From assembly GCF_002420705.1 (NCBI RefSeq), contig NZ_DIIM01000026.1, forward strand, positions 1-25,065: 25,065 nt of DNA, read 5' to 3'. The DNA is from Sphingobacterium sp. UBA5670 (GTDB lineage Bacteria; Bacteroidota; Bacteroidia; Sphingobacteriales; Sphingobacteriaceae). The first letter of the stretch is position 1, and each line of letters opens with the position of its first letter. A model generated the notes under the pieces. It had not been told where the DNA came from, ran no database searches, and worked only from the letters and a program-made list of their open reading frames with translations. Below are positions 16,317 to 23,275 of this stretch, one piece after another. Both the position numbers and the translations under genes were made by a program.

Positions 16317-16889
16317 CATCTTATTATTTATGCCCATCCAAATGCGGCAAGTTTAAACCAGCTATTCAAGCAAACAATTGAAGAAACACTCAGGAGACAA
16401 AAGTATGAAGTTGTAGTCAGGGATCTGTATCAGCTTAATTTCGACCCGGTGCTGTCCCTTGAAGATATGGACGGACAACGTAGCGGGAGGGTCAGCGAGG
16501 CAATAAGAAGAGAACAAGAACATATTGTTTGGGCTGACGCAGTTACGTTTATCTATCCGATATGGTGGACAGGTATGCCGGCCATTATGAAAGGTTACAT
16601 CGACCGGGTATTCAGCTACGGATTTGCCTATAGGTACGATAATGGAATACAGAAAGGACTGTTGGCCGGCAAAGCTGCTTTCATTATTAATTCACATGGA
16701 AAATCCAAGATCGAATATCAGGAAATAGGAATGGATAATGCCCTAAAGCTGACCTCCGATAAAGGTATCTACACCTATTGTGGCTTCGATGTGAAGCGCC
16801 ATTTCTTCTTTGACCGTGCTGACCGAGCGACAGCAGAAACTATTGAAGTGTGGAAAACGGAAATTGTTGATGCCTATGCTATGTGGTAA
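16311..16889 (+). CDS. Flavodoxin-fold NAD(P)H oxidoreductase (quinone reductase-like)
   Basis: The 192-residue protein is a Flavodoxin_2 member of the NQO1/MdaB/KefF type that reduces quinones or similar acceptors with NAD(P)H via FMN or FAD. The flavin-phosphate loop is 'IIYAHPNAASLNQ' at the N-terminus. The flavin and dimer region is 'AVTFIYPIWWTGMPAIMKGYIDRVFSYGFAYRY', and a 'FIINSHGKSKIEYQE' stretch follows. The start is the ATG inside the right arm of a perfect inverted repeat; no other Met lies near the flavin loop. It follows an AraC regulator gene by 79 bp, which is the usual arrangement for a locally controlled detoxification enzyme. Confidence 0.9.
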   Translation: MKHLIIYAHPNAASLNQLFKQTIEETLRRQKYEVVVRDLYQLNFDPVLSLEDMDGQRSGRVSEAIRREQEHIVWADAVTFIYPIWWTGMPAIMKGYIDRVFSYGFAYRYDNGIQKGLLAGKAAFIINSHGKSKIEYQEIGMDNALKLTSDKGIYTYCGFDVKRHFFFDRADRATAETIEVWKTEIVDAYAMW

Positions 16890-16900
16890 TCTGTTGGGAA

Positions 16901-16940
16901 GTAGCAGAATTGATCTTGATCGGATCTGCTACCTATTTTA
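16901..16940 (+). terminator. Candidate terminator after the NAD(P)H oxidoreductase
   Basis: GTAGCAGA (16901-16908) pairs with TCTGCTAC (16925-16932), with extra G-U and GATC/GATC pairing inside, and is followed by CTATTTTATGG. The stem is good but the T-tract is short. Confidence 0.5.
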
Positions 16941-17118
16941 TGGTGGATGCAACAATCATAACCCGACCTGTATAGTTTTCTTTGCTGATTAAATTTCCTT
17001 TTAGTTATAATTGGGCTTTTTTAATGTTTAAACATGTGTTGTTTTTAAATAGTATAAGTTTTTAATAAAATAAAATTTAATTTATAACGTTATTATTAAT
17101 AATATTAAAAAAGTTTGA

Positions 17119-17775
17119 ATGATTAAAATTCTTTTGGTCGATGACCATGAAGTTGTGCGCAACGGTATCAGCCTATTATTGGAATCCAACCCCAGTTTTT
17201 ACATTATTGGTGAAGTAGGCAGTGCAGAAGAAGCTCTCTTATTTATAGAACAACAGGATATGCCCGATTTTATTCTATCAGATATCAATATGAGCGGTAT
17301 GGATGGAATTTCCTTGGTTCGGATAGTCAAAAAAATTTATCCACAGATAAAGATAGCTATCCTGTCTATGATAGAGGAGATCGATAAAGTGGCAGAAGCT
17401 TTTGATGCTGGTGCTGAGGGGTATTTATCAAAGAGTAACGATTTCGAGGAACTTCTATTTGGTATAGCCCATATAGCCGGAGGAAATAAATATATTAGCG
17501 CCTTCCTCAGTGTTCGTATTTTGGAAGTATACCGTAATATTGTGCCAGATCCTGTTGACAAGTCTGCAGTCCTCCATCACTATGACATCACTGAGCGCGA
17601 ACTTGATGTATTGGTGTTGATTTCAGAAGGATTTACTAATGGTGAAATTGCTGATAGGATCTTTCTGAGCAAACGTACAGTTGAGGGACATCGCCAGCGT
17701 CTGATGGAAAAGACGAAGACCAAAAATACAGCGGATCTCGTCCGGTTTGGCTTTCAAAAGATGCTATTGCAGTAA
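17119..17775 (+). CDS. NarL/FixJ-type response regulator (LuxR HTH)
   Basis: The 218-residue protein has a receiver domain (1-120) with the acidic pair Asp8-Asp9 in 'LLVDDHEVVRNG', phospho-acceptor Asp55 in 'ILSDINMSGMDG', Ser83 at the Thr/Ser switch position, and Lys105 in 'GYLSKSND'. A linker leads to a LuxR-type helix-turn-helix at about 153-205 ('ITERELDVLVLISEGFTNGEIADRIFLSKRTVEGHRQRLMEKT'). It would bind DNA after phosphorylation. No histidine kinase is adjacent; the nearest, at 9061-10260, is about 7 kb away on the other strand, so pairing is unproven. The upstream 80 bp is extremely AT-rich. Confidence 0.9.
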   Translation: MIKILLVDDHEVVRNGISLLLESNPSFYIIGEVGSAEEALLFIEQQDMPDFILSDINMSGMDGISLVRIVKKIYPQIKIAILSMIEEIDKVAEAFDAGAEGYLSKSNDFEELLFGIAHIAGGNKYISAFLSVRILEVYRNIVPDPVDKSAVLHHYDITERELDVLVLISEGFTNGEIADRIFLSKRTVEGHRQRLMEKTKTKNTADLVRFGFQKMLLQ

Positions 17776-17811
17776 CCCCCGGTTGTCGAGATTAGGCTAT
17801 CCATAGCCCTT

Positions 17812-20010
17812 TTAAGAGATCTTAATTCTGACTATCCCAGCGCCAGCCAATTCGTAAAAACCATTGCGAAGTGCTCGCACAGATTGATACGATGATTTCA
17901 CTTTTTGTTCTACGTTAATTTTGGTTAGTATTTCCTTTGAAAAGCCCAAAAGACTCATTTGAGCCCTGAGAAGCGCACTACCCTCCAGTCGGAAAGTAAC
18001 CGAATTTTTGCCTACTCGGAAATTTGAAACTGGATAATTTATAAATACAGTTCCGCCCAGATTGCCCAATTTGAAATACTGTCGCGGTATGATGCCAAAG
18101 GCCAGGCCGGCCCCGTATACTTCCTGACCAACTTCACCGCTTTTCTCCCAACCATCATGTATATCTTCAAGAGGAACCCAAAGATCCTTCTGTATCTCAC
18201 CTGTTTTAGTCTTTTCGGCAATCATTTGCTTCGGCAGAAGCGGAGGATAATAGTAGGCAAGGCGGCCCGTCGCATACTTGATAAATTCGGGAATCAATAT
18301 TTTTAATGAAGGGAGAATAGCTATCCCTGCTGCCGCTTCAAGATAATGATGTAGTGCAGCAAATACTTCCAGCTCTTCGTATGCCGCTGTATAGGGTGCA
18401 TCTTTTAGGGGAAAAACAGAAAAGAAATAGGGGAAATTTTTGCCGTAACCATAATTGCAGTCCCACAATTGGCAGTTTTTGAATATACCGGCAAGGCAGC
18501 AGTAGCTAAGTTCCAGGTAGTGCTTATCGCCTGTCACTTTATACATTTCCAGAAAGGCACCCGCAGCAAATGCGGTGTTATTGGCCTGATAAAATATATC
18601 AAAGGCCAGACCGTCTAAACTTTTAATCGACCTGCTCGCTTCCAGAAGAAATCGCTTTTCTTTTGTCAGCTGCCAAGCCAGTAGCATAACGTGTGCGTAT
18701 GATCCGGGGACATCTTTTTCTCCGCCCTCACCTGGAGCCGTTTCGGCTTTTAATACCTCCAGGGTGGTCATTTTATAAAAGACAGGCCATTTATAGTTAA
18801 AATGTCTTGCAACCTTTATCGCATAATCTATCGAATCCAAAAACAGTTTTTTAGCCATCCTGTCTCCACGTAATGCGAGCCGGGCGAGGTTTAACAAGGG
18901 GTGATGTAGATACCAAGAGTCCATCACCATCTCACTTTTTTGCTCCTCAGAATGGTCTAAGTCATTGTTTAGCGACGGATGCCACCTGACTAAACTCTTT
19001 ATTGACTTATCATAGAATGAGGTGAGTCCATCTGACAGTTCTTGCAGCATAGGGTGCTTCTCTCCGGTCCAGGTCAGATACTCATGCAATGGAAGTATGA
19101 CGGCAAGCTGGACCATGATCTCTGCAGGAGTCTTGTAATCGCCGACGTAAGCATTTAGATAAGGACTGCCGTCCGTTTGTGTCCAACAGCCTTTATTGTT
19201 AGAAATATTATCCAAGATTTTCTCGGCCGTTGGTAGCCAGCTGTGCTGGCTGGCTTCGGGCTTAGGTAGGAGGAGATATATTGATGCGAGTAAATCGAGG
19301 TATCTTTCAACGATCTCGGCGTCACTTTCAGGGATATTTTCATCAAGCCGAACAAACGCATCCGAAATAATGTATTCTTTATTGGCCGGCAGCGGTTTTT
19401 CAGCATTGACGGGAAACTGGAATCCGATCTCTGGCCATTCGCCACCGACTGTTTCCCGGAGGGATACCTCCGTTTCCTGGCAGTAGGGTGACATGGCGGT
19501 AAGATTCTGAAAATAAAACACAGAACCGGCTTTTGGCTTTGTCATACTGAAATAGAGTTGTCCCGACCTAGAGCCTACCTGTTTAGTATGTATTGTCCCT
19601 GCTGTATTTTCGGTTCTTCCATCTTTAGTTAAAGGCACAATATCCCGTGGCCAGAAGGGGATAAGCAGCGGTAATTTTGTCCGGAGGGTAGTGGTATAAC
19701 GAAAGGTGGCTTGCAGGCTTTCTGGAAAGAAGAGAATGGTGCGATAATAGGCCAGCCTGGTCGAAGCAGTGATCAAGATCTCATCAGGAGCTTCTGAGAT
19801 CGTCACTTTCTCAAACCGGCTATTTATCCCGAAGGCCAATCTAAAGGCTATGCTTACGTCCGTCGGCCAAATAACCACCAACCATATTGAATCGCCCGCA
19901 TCATGGATTTTGAGCTTGTATGCTTTTAGGTCTATTTCAAAAATAGGCATAGAGTCCGCAATATCGGATTGGACCGTTGCTGTCCATGGAGTGACAGGAT
20001 TTATCATCAT
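17812..20010 (-). CDS. 732-aa protein, possible (alpha/alpha)6-type carbohydrate-active enzyme, unrecognised
   Basis: A large soluble protein with no signal peptide or membrane segment, so probably cytosolic. Residues 1-240 look beta-rich, with aromatic strands such as 'SIWLVVIWPTDVSIAFRLAFG'. Residues 245-640 are helical with regularly spaced Trp, Tyr and His, for example 'DSWYLHHPLLNLARLALRGDRMAKKLF' and 'FYQANNTAFAAGAFLEMYKVTGDKHYLELSYCCL'. This helix-pair pattern is typical of (alpha/alpha)6 toroid glycosidases and lyases. A beta-rich tail follows (650-732). I cannot assign a family or catalytic residues, so enzymatic activity is only a suggestion. Start and stop are clean, the gene is convergent with the response regulator, and an 81-bp degenerate copy of residues 115-141 lies just upstream. 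Confidence 0.7.
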   Translation of the reverse strand: MMINPVTPWTATVQSDIADSMPIFEIDLKAYKLKIHDAGDSIWLVVIWPTDVSIAFRLAFGINSRFEKVTISEAPDEILITASTRLAYYRTILFFPESLQATFRYTTTLRTKLPLLIPFWPRDIVPLTKDGRTENTAGTIHTKQVGSRSGQLYFSMTKPKAGSVFYFQNLTAMSPYCQETEVSLRETVGGEWPEIGFQFPVNAEKPLPANKEYIISDAFVRLDENIPESDAEIVERYLDLLASIYLLLPKPEASQHSWLPTAEKILDNISNNKGCWTQTDGSPYLNAYVGDYKTPAEIMVQLAVILPLHEYLTWTGEKHPMLQELSDGLTSFYDKSIKSLVRWHPSLNNDLDHSEEQKSEMVMDSWYLHHPLLNLARLALRGDRMAKKLFLDSIDYAIKVARHFNYKWPVFYKMTTLEVLKAETAPGEGGEKDVPGSYAHVMLLAWQLTKEKRFLLEASRSIKSLDGLAFDIFYQANNTAFAAGAFLEMYKVTGDKHYLELSYCCLAGIFKNCQLWDCNYGYGKNFPYFFSVFPLKDAPYTAAYEELEVFAALHHYLEAAAGIAILPSLKILIPEFIKYATGRLAYYYPPLLPKQMIAEKTKTGEIQKDLWVPLEDIHDGWEKSGEVGQEVYGAGLAFGIIPRQYFKLGNLGGTVFINYPVSNFRVGKNSVTFRLEGSALLRAQMSLLGFSKEILTKINVEQKVKSSYQSVRALRNGFYELAGAGIVRIKIS

Positions 20011-20060
20011 GCTAATTTCTTAATTGTGTTTGTCCCATTACAGGAAGATGAGTACCGTGG

Positions 20061-20078
20061 CAATCGTTTTAACGATTG
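20061..20078. promoter_or_regulatory. 8-2-8 inverted repeat upstream of the 732-aa gene
   Basis: CAATCGTT, two T bases and AACGATTG form a perfect short-spaced inverted repeat about 50-70 bp ahead of the start at 20010. The form, a central A/T pair flanked by CGTT/AACG, is like sugar-regulator operators. A run ATTTTTAT follows on the plus strand, so a weak terminator is the alternative. Confidence 0.45.
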
Positions 20079-20105
20079 ATTTTTATGTTACAACTACGGT
20101 AAAAA

Positions 20106-20186
20106 ATGTATTTTCCCTGCTGTATTTTCGGTACATCCAGCTATAGTCAAACACACAATATCCCGTGGACAGAAAGGAATAAGCAG
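20106..20186 (-). repeat. 81-bp degenerate copy of an internal piece of the 732-aa gene
   Basis: This stretch aligns without gaps to 19588-19668, with 11 differences by my count. It keeps an open minus-strand frame reading 'LLIPFCPRDIVCLTIAGCTE', against 'LLIPFWPRDIVPLTKDGRTE' in the gene. Nothing on either side resembles the gene's neighbouring sequence. It is a relic of a second gene copy or a small internal duplication placed upstream of the gene. Confidence 0.85.
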
Positions 20187-20337
20187 TGAGGAAAAGAATA
20201 AATGAGTTTAGGAGTAGGTATAGTGATTGAGGCTGGAGACGGGATGTAATTATTTAAGCAGATAAAAAATTAAGCAGATATAAAAACGGAAGTAGGTTGA
20301 AGATAGCTCGATGAGCGGTCTCACAGGATATAGCGTA

Positions 20338-20365
20338 ATAAATGCCCGGATTGCCGGGCATTTAT
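20338..20365 (-). terminator. Terminator of the DUF892 gene
   Basis: ATAAATGCCCGG (20338-20349) and CCGGGCATTTAT (20354-20365) pair perfectly across a 4-base loop, 5 bp after the stop of the ferritin-like gene. The 12-bp stem with A/T base flanks can stop transcription arriving on the minus strand; on that strand it ends in ATTTATTA rather than a long T-run. Confidence 0.75.
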
Positions 20366-20369
20366 GAAC

Positions 20370-20888
20370 TTATGATGCTGACTCGTTTACCGATGAGACA
20401 GCGATTTCTGTGAGTAGGATGTCAGTTTGCTTTTCCTCATCAAGAGTTTGCTGGAGCAATTGCTCTGCTTCAGTATGGTTCATCAATTTTGCAAATGTAA
20501 CCAGACAGCCATAGCTGGCGATTTCATAATGTTCTACTTTTTGTGCAGCGGAAATGAGTGCTGCGTCTAATGCCGGGTCATCTTCAAAATTTTCAATGAT
20601 TTCGTCAGCTTCCTCTAAAAGGCCCTCCATTGCTTTACATTTTTTACCCCGTGCAGCAATGCCCAAAGCTCCAAACACCTCTTTAAGCCGCTCGATTTGA
20701 CCTTGAGTTTGGCTGTGGTGTTCCTCAAATGCTTGCTTCAATTGTTCATCTTCTGCCGCTTTGCTCATTTTCTTTAAACCTTTTAAGAGCTGTTTTTCCG
20801 CGCCTAGAATATCTTTTAATTCGTCTACAAATAACTCATGTAAATGCTCATTTGGCATTTGTTGCTGATTTTGATTCGATTTTGCCAT
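20370..20888 (-). CDS. DUF892 / YciE-YciF ferritin-like protein
   Basis: This 172-residue protein is a four-helix ferritin-like DUF892 member. Landmarks are 'LHELFVDELKDILGAEKQLLKGLKKMSKAA', 'LKQAFEEHHSQTQGQIERLKEVF', 'DAALISAAQKVEHYEIASYGCL' and 'AEQLLQQTLDEEKQTDILLTEIA'. The Glu and His residues in each helix (ELKD..E, EEHH, EHYE, DEEKQ) match the di-iron ligand positions of the family. YciE/YciF homologues are induced by osmotic and general stress in enterobacteria; the reaction is not settled. It is divergent from the CinA-domain gene across 278 bp, which carries their promoters, and has its own terminator. Confidence 0.93.
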   Translation of the reverse strand: MAKSNQNQQQMPNEHLHELFVDELKDILGAEKQLLKGLKKMSKAAEDEQLKQAFEEHHSQTQGQIERLKEVFGALGIAARGKKCKAMEGLLEEADEIIENFEDDPALDAALISAAQKVEHYEIASYGCLVTFAKLMNHTEAEQLLQQTLDEEKQTDILLTEIAVSSVNESAS

Positions 20889-21166
20889 AATTCTTTTTTA
20901 GAGATGGACATGAGTCAGGAGAAGATCGTTTTTAAAATTCTCAATTTTGATTTCAGTCTTTTCACTTCCGATCATCAATTATTAGTGATGGCATTAAAGT
21001 AATGATCGAAGATCAATATTGTCCTCCTCGAAAATCGGATAAAGAATTTGCATTAAAATCACTTTCTATACAACTATTTTGAATTTTGAACTGTTGACTC
21101 CATAGTCAGGCAGAAGATAAGTATAGTTTGCTTCTATTTGCTCCATAATTTATAAATAGAAAGGTA

Positions 21167-21661
21167 ATGAATCCGAACGAAGACATATTAGAAAATATCG
21201 GTAAGTTGCTTGTTTCCGAAACTGTTGCAACTGCAGAAAGTGTTACAGCCGGAAAGCTTCAGTTTTTGTTGTCCCAGATCAAAGAAGCTTCGGACAATTT
21301 TAAAGGAGGCCTAACGGCATACACGCTAGAAGAAAAGGTCAATCTGTTGGGAATCGACGAAGAGGAAGGCAGAAGTTGTGACTGCGTGTCGCCCGAGATT
21401 GCACAAGATATGGCATTGCAGGCTTCGCATCTGTTTAATACCGACTACGGCATTGGTGTTACAGGCTATGCAACTCCCGTCGAAGAATCGAATTTCACTT
21501 TATATGCATATTTTGCAATAGCCTATAAAATGGAAATTGTAATCTCAGAAAAAATCGATCTCCCAGCAGATCTTCTCGGACCGGATGCACAGGAGGAATA
21601 CGCGAGAATTATTATTGCTGCTTTTGAAAATCTTCTTGTTGTGAAGAACGGTACAAATTAG
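21167..21661 (+). CDS. CinA-family C-terminal-domain protein (PncC-like)
   Basis: The 164-residue protein consists only of the CinA C-terminal domain, whose best known members deamidate nicotinamide mononucleotide (PncC). The usual 'AESCTGG' reads 'AESVTAG' (residues 23-29), followed by 'FKGGLTAYTLEEKVNLLGI', where the family reads 'f.gGvv.Y....K...lGV'. Then come 'CVSPEIAQDMALQASHLFNTDYGIGVTGYA' and a C-terminal helix. Ser25 and Lys57 sit where the catalytic Ser and Lys of PncC lie. The altered CTGG loop makes activity uncertain. The start has an AGAAAGG sequence 6 bases ahead. A decayed partial copy lies at 11183-11446. Confidence 0.85.
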   Translation: MNPNEDILENIGKLLVSETVATAESVTAGKLQFLLSQIKEASDNFKGGLTAYTLEEKVNLLGIDEEEGRSCDCVSPEIAQDMALQASHLFNTDYGIGVTGYATPVEESNFTLYAYFAIAYKMEIVISEKIDLPADLLGPDAQEEYARIIIAAFENLLVVKNGTN

Positions 21662-21855
21662 ACGGAAATAAAGTCACGATTGTCAGATTACAGTTTAATT
21701 TTTCCCGCATGGTACTCATGCAAATTTTTCACGAAATTGCTCGAGCAGTTATGACGTATCAATACAATTTTTGAGATGAAAACAGAGTGGTTCACGAACG
21801 TGTGTTGTAATTAGCTGATATACAGTCTATTATTTAGTAATCCGTTTGGTTTGAC

Positions 21856-22193
21856 TTAATTTACGCTGAGATTCAATTCCGCCATTATTTGATTTGTAAT
21901 TTCTGCGGGAGTGAGGTCGTCCTTTATAGTATCAGTATGGATGTGATAATATACTTTAGCTAGCGTCCTTTGTAAGTCCCAATTCAATTTCAAATGATCA
22001 TCAGGATTCGCATATGTCCCCCATATCTTCCTGCAGTCACTTTTAAGCCGATAGCATTTGTCTTCTCACCCCAATCTTTAACACTGGTTTTATAACTGTT
22101 AAGTCCGGCCTGACTTTTAATTATAGCGAATTCGCAAATCCAATCACGAGAGCCGCTGCGACCTGGCCATATAGACATATCGAAAGCCCTCAA
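21856..22193 (-). pseudogene. KilA-N domain gene remnant, frameshifted and internally deleted
   Basis: On the minus strand, one frame reads 'EFAIIKSQAGLNSYKTSVKDW' and then 'EKTNAIGLKVTAGRYGG'. After a one-base shift the reading continues 'TYANPDDHLKLNWDLQRTLAKVYYHIHTDTIKDDLTPAEITNQIM' and ends at TAA (21856-21858). KilA-N proteins of phage and bacterial origin read 'EAGLNSF.LSPK.WI.KTNAIGI.SKSGRYGGTYAHKDIAFEFASW' and then 'L.WNL.R.l.KiNY.IHTDAIKE.LIP'. So a piece of about 25-30 residues after 'GGTYA' is missing, and the frame is broken. The N-terminus is degenerate. Confidence 0.72.
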
Positions 22194-22398
22194 ACAACAT
22201 TCGTATGTGTGGTCTGCTGTGTGGGAAGATAGGGGAGTTTTGCTCTTTAGACGAAAATGATTATTTATTACCTTAGAGACAAAAAGGGAATTATCACGTC
22301 TTTAAATAATATGAATATCGGGCCTGTTGCAGATACAGAACCTTTTGTTTTTTTTTTTGCCGTAAAAACCCTTCATTTGTACTGAAGAGAAAGTAGTG

Positions 22399-23049
22399 AT
22401 GATAAAAAAAGATCTTTTAATCCAAATAGCTGAAGAGCTTGACGATTACTGTTCCAATGAATCGGCAGATGGTACCCTCACTGAATTTTTAAAATACATG
22501 TATCTCAAAAATTCAATTGGGATCACTCAGACACGTAAAGTTGGAGGTGAACATGCTATTGTTTCGGAAAGAGACGTCCCGGCGGAAGATTTGGGTAAAC
22601 TTCTTTTGATGATGAACCGTTATGCGAAACATTATATCAAGTTGGCATTCGAAGGAACTCATCTGCAGTCGCCAGAAGATTTTACTTTCCTGATGGTGCT
22701 ATTCTCCTATGATAAACTCCTTCAAACAGAGCTGATTCGAAAAAATGCTGTCGAAAAGGCATCCGGCACGGAAGTCATCCGCAGGTTGATGCGACTTGGG
22801 CTAATTGAAGAAGCTCCCAAGGTTTCCGATAAACGGGCCAAACCGATCTCTATTTCCAATGCGGGCCGTGCCGAATTATTTAAGGTACTGCCTAAAATGA
22901 AAACCGTCGGTAACATTCTGATCGGAAACCTTTCCGATGAAGAACGAGATTTATTGATTATCCTATTGGCTAAGCTCGATCATCATCATCATATTCTGAT
23001 GGATAAGAAAGACGTGACCGAGCTCGAACAATACCTGAAAAAGGATTAG
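22399..23049 (+). CDS. MarR-like winged-helix transcriptional regulator
   Basis: The 216-residue protein has a MarR-type layout. Flanking helices carry a winged-helix core at about 95-165, with 'DFTFLMVLFSYDKLLQTELIRKNAVEKASGTEVIRRLMRLGLIEEAPKVSDKRAKPISISNAGRAELFKVLPKM'. The final part holds the recognition helix ('SGTEVIRRLMRLGLIE') and the wing 'DKRAKPISISNAGRAEL', the usual 'D.R...v.lT..G' signature. At about 215 residues it is longer than the usual 140-170, because of an N-terminal extension of about 70 residues. A GTG at 22396 directly precedes the ATG; I chose the ATG. It precedes the TonB receptor by 226 bp on the same strand. Confidence 0.82.
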   Translation: MIKKDLLIQIAEELDDYCSNESADGTLTEFLKYMYLKNSIGITQTRKVGGEHAIVSERDVPAEDLGKLLLMMNRYAKHYIKLAFEGTHLQSPEDFTFLMVLFSYDKLLQTELIRKNAVEKASGTEVIRRLMRLGLIEEAPKVSDKRAKPISISNAGRAELFKVLPKMKTVGNILIGNLSDEERDLLIILLAKLDHHHHILMDKKDVTELEQYLKKD

Positions 23050-23068
23050 AATTTGGCTAATCTTTTTT
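23038..23068 (+). terminator. Terminator of the MarR-like gene, overlapping its stop codon
   Basis: GATTAG (23044-23049, containing the stop TAG) pairs with CTAATC (23057-23062) across a 7-base loop. The outer bases AAAAAG and TTTTTT extend the stem with one G-U pair, and the T-tract doubles as the arm. Confidence 0.6.
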
Positions 23069-23202
23069 ATTCAAAAAAGTATTTTTACATACATCATTTC
23101 TGATAACATTTCACATTAACCATACCTTTTTGAGCTAAATATTGTCGTGATCAAAGATTAAAGTTTTTTTTCTCTGACTAAGCATTACTTTTAGTTTTTT
23201 TG

Positions 23203-23266
23203 AAATTAGTATTATTTAATACTAATTTAGAGTTTAAATAAACTATATTTGCTTTTAAACTCTAAA
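23203..23266 (+). promoter_or_regulatory. Two overlapping inverted repeats framing a TAnnTTTG promoter box
   Basis: The first repeat is AAATTAGTATTA, two T bases and TAATACTAATTT (23203-23228). The second has arms 23226-23238 (TTTAGAGTTTAAA) and 23254-23266 (TTTAAACTCTAAA), sharing three bases with the first. The second repeat's spacer holds TATATTTG (23244-23251), an exact Bacteroidota -7 box about 25 bp ahead of the receptor's ATG. No matching -33 TTTG was found at normal spacing, so an activator or a repressor at the first palindrome is plausible. Confidence 0.7.
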
Positions 23267-23275
23267 GATTATAAC

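Noticed and set aside
17091..17104. AT-only palindrome TATTATTAATAATA before the response regulator
   Set aside because: Such symmetry is expected by chance in a stretch that is almost purely A and T.
9061..17775. Cognate two-component pair of the kinase at 9061 and the regulator at 17119
   Set aside because: The genes are 7 kb apart on opposite strands with many genes between; nothing in the sequence links them.
22257..22385. 42-codon plus-strand frame ahead of the MarR-like gene
   Set aside because: It crosses an 11-T run, has no recognisable family and no good start signal, so it is more likely leader sequence.
21662..22398. Prophage or integrative element around the KilA-N remnant
   Set aside because: No integrase, structural gene, tRNA or direct repeats are visible; a single dead gene is not enough.
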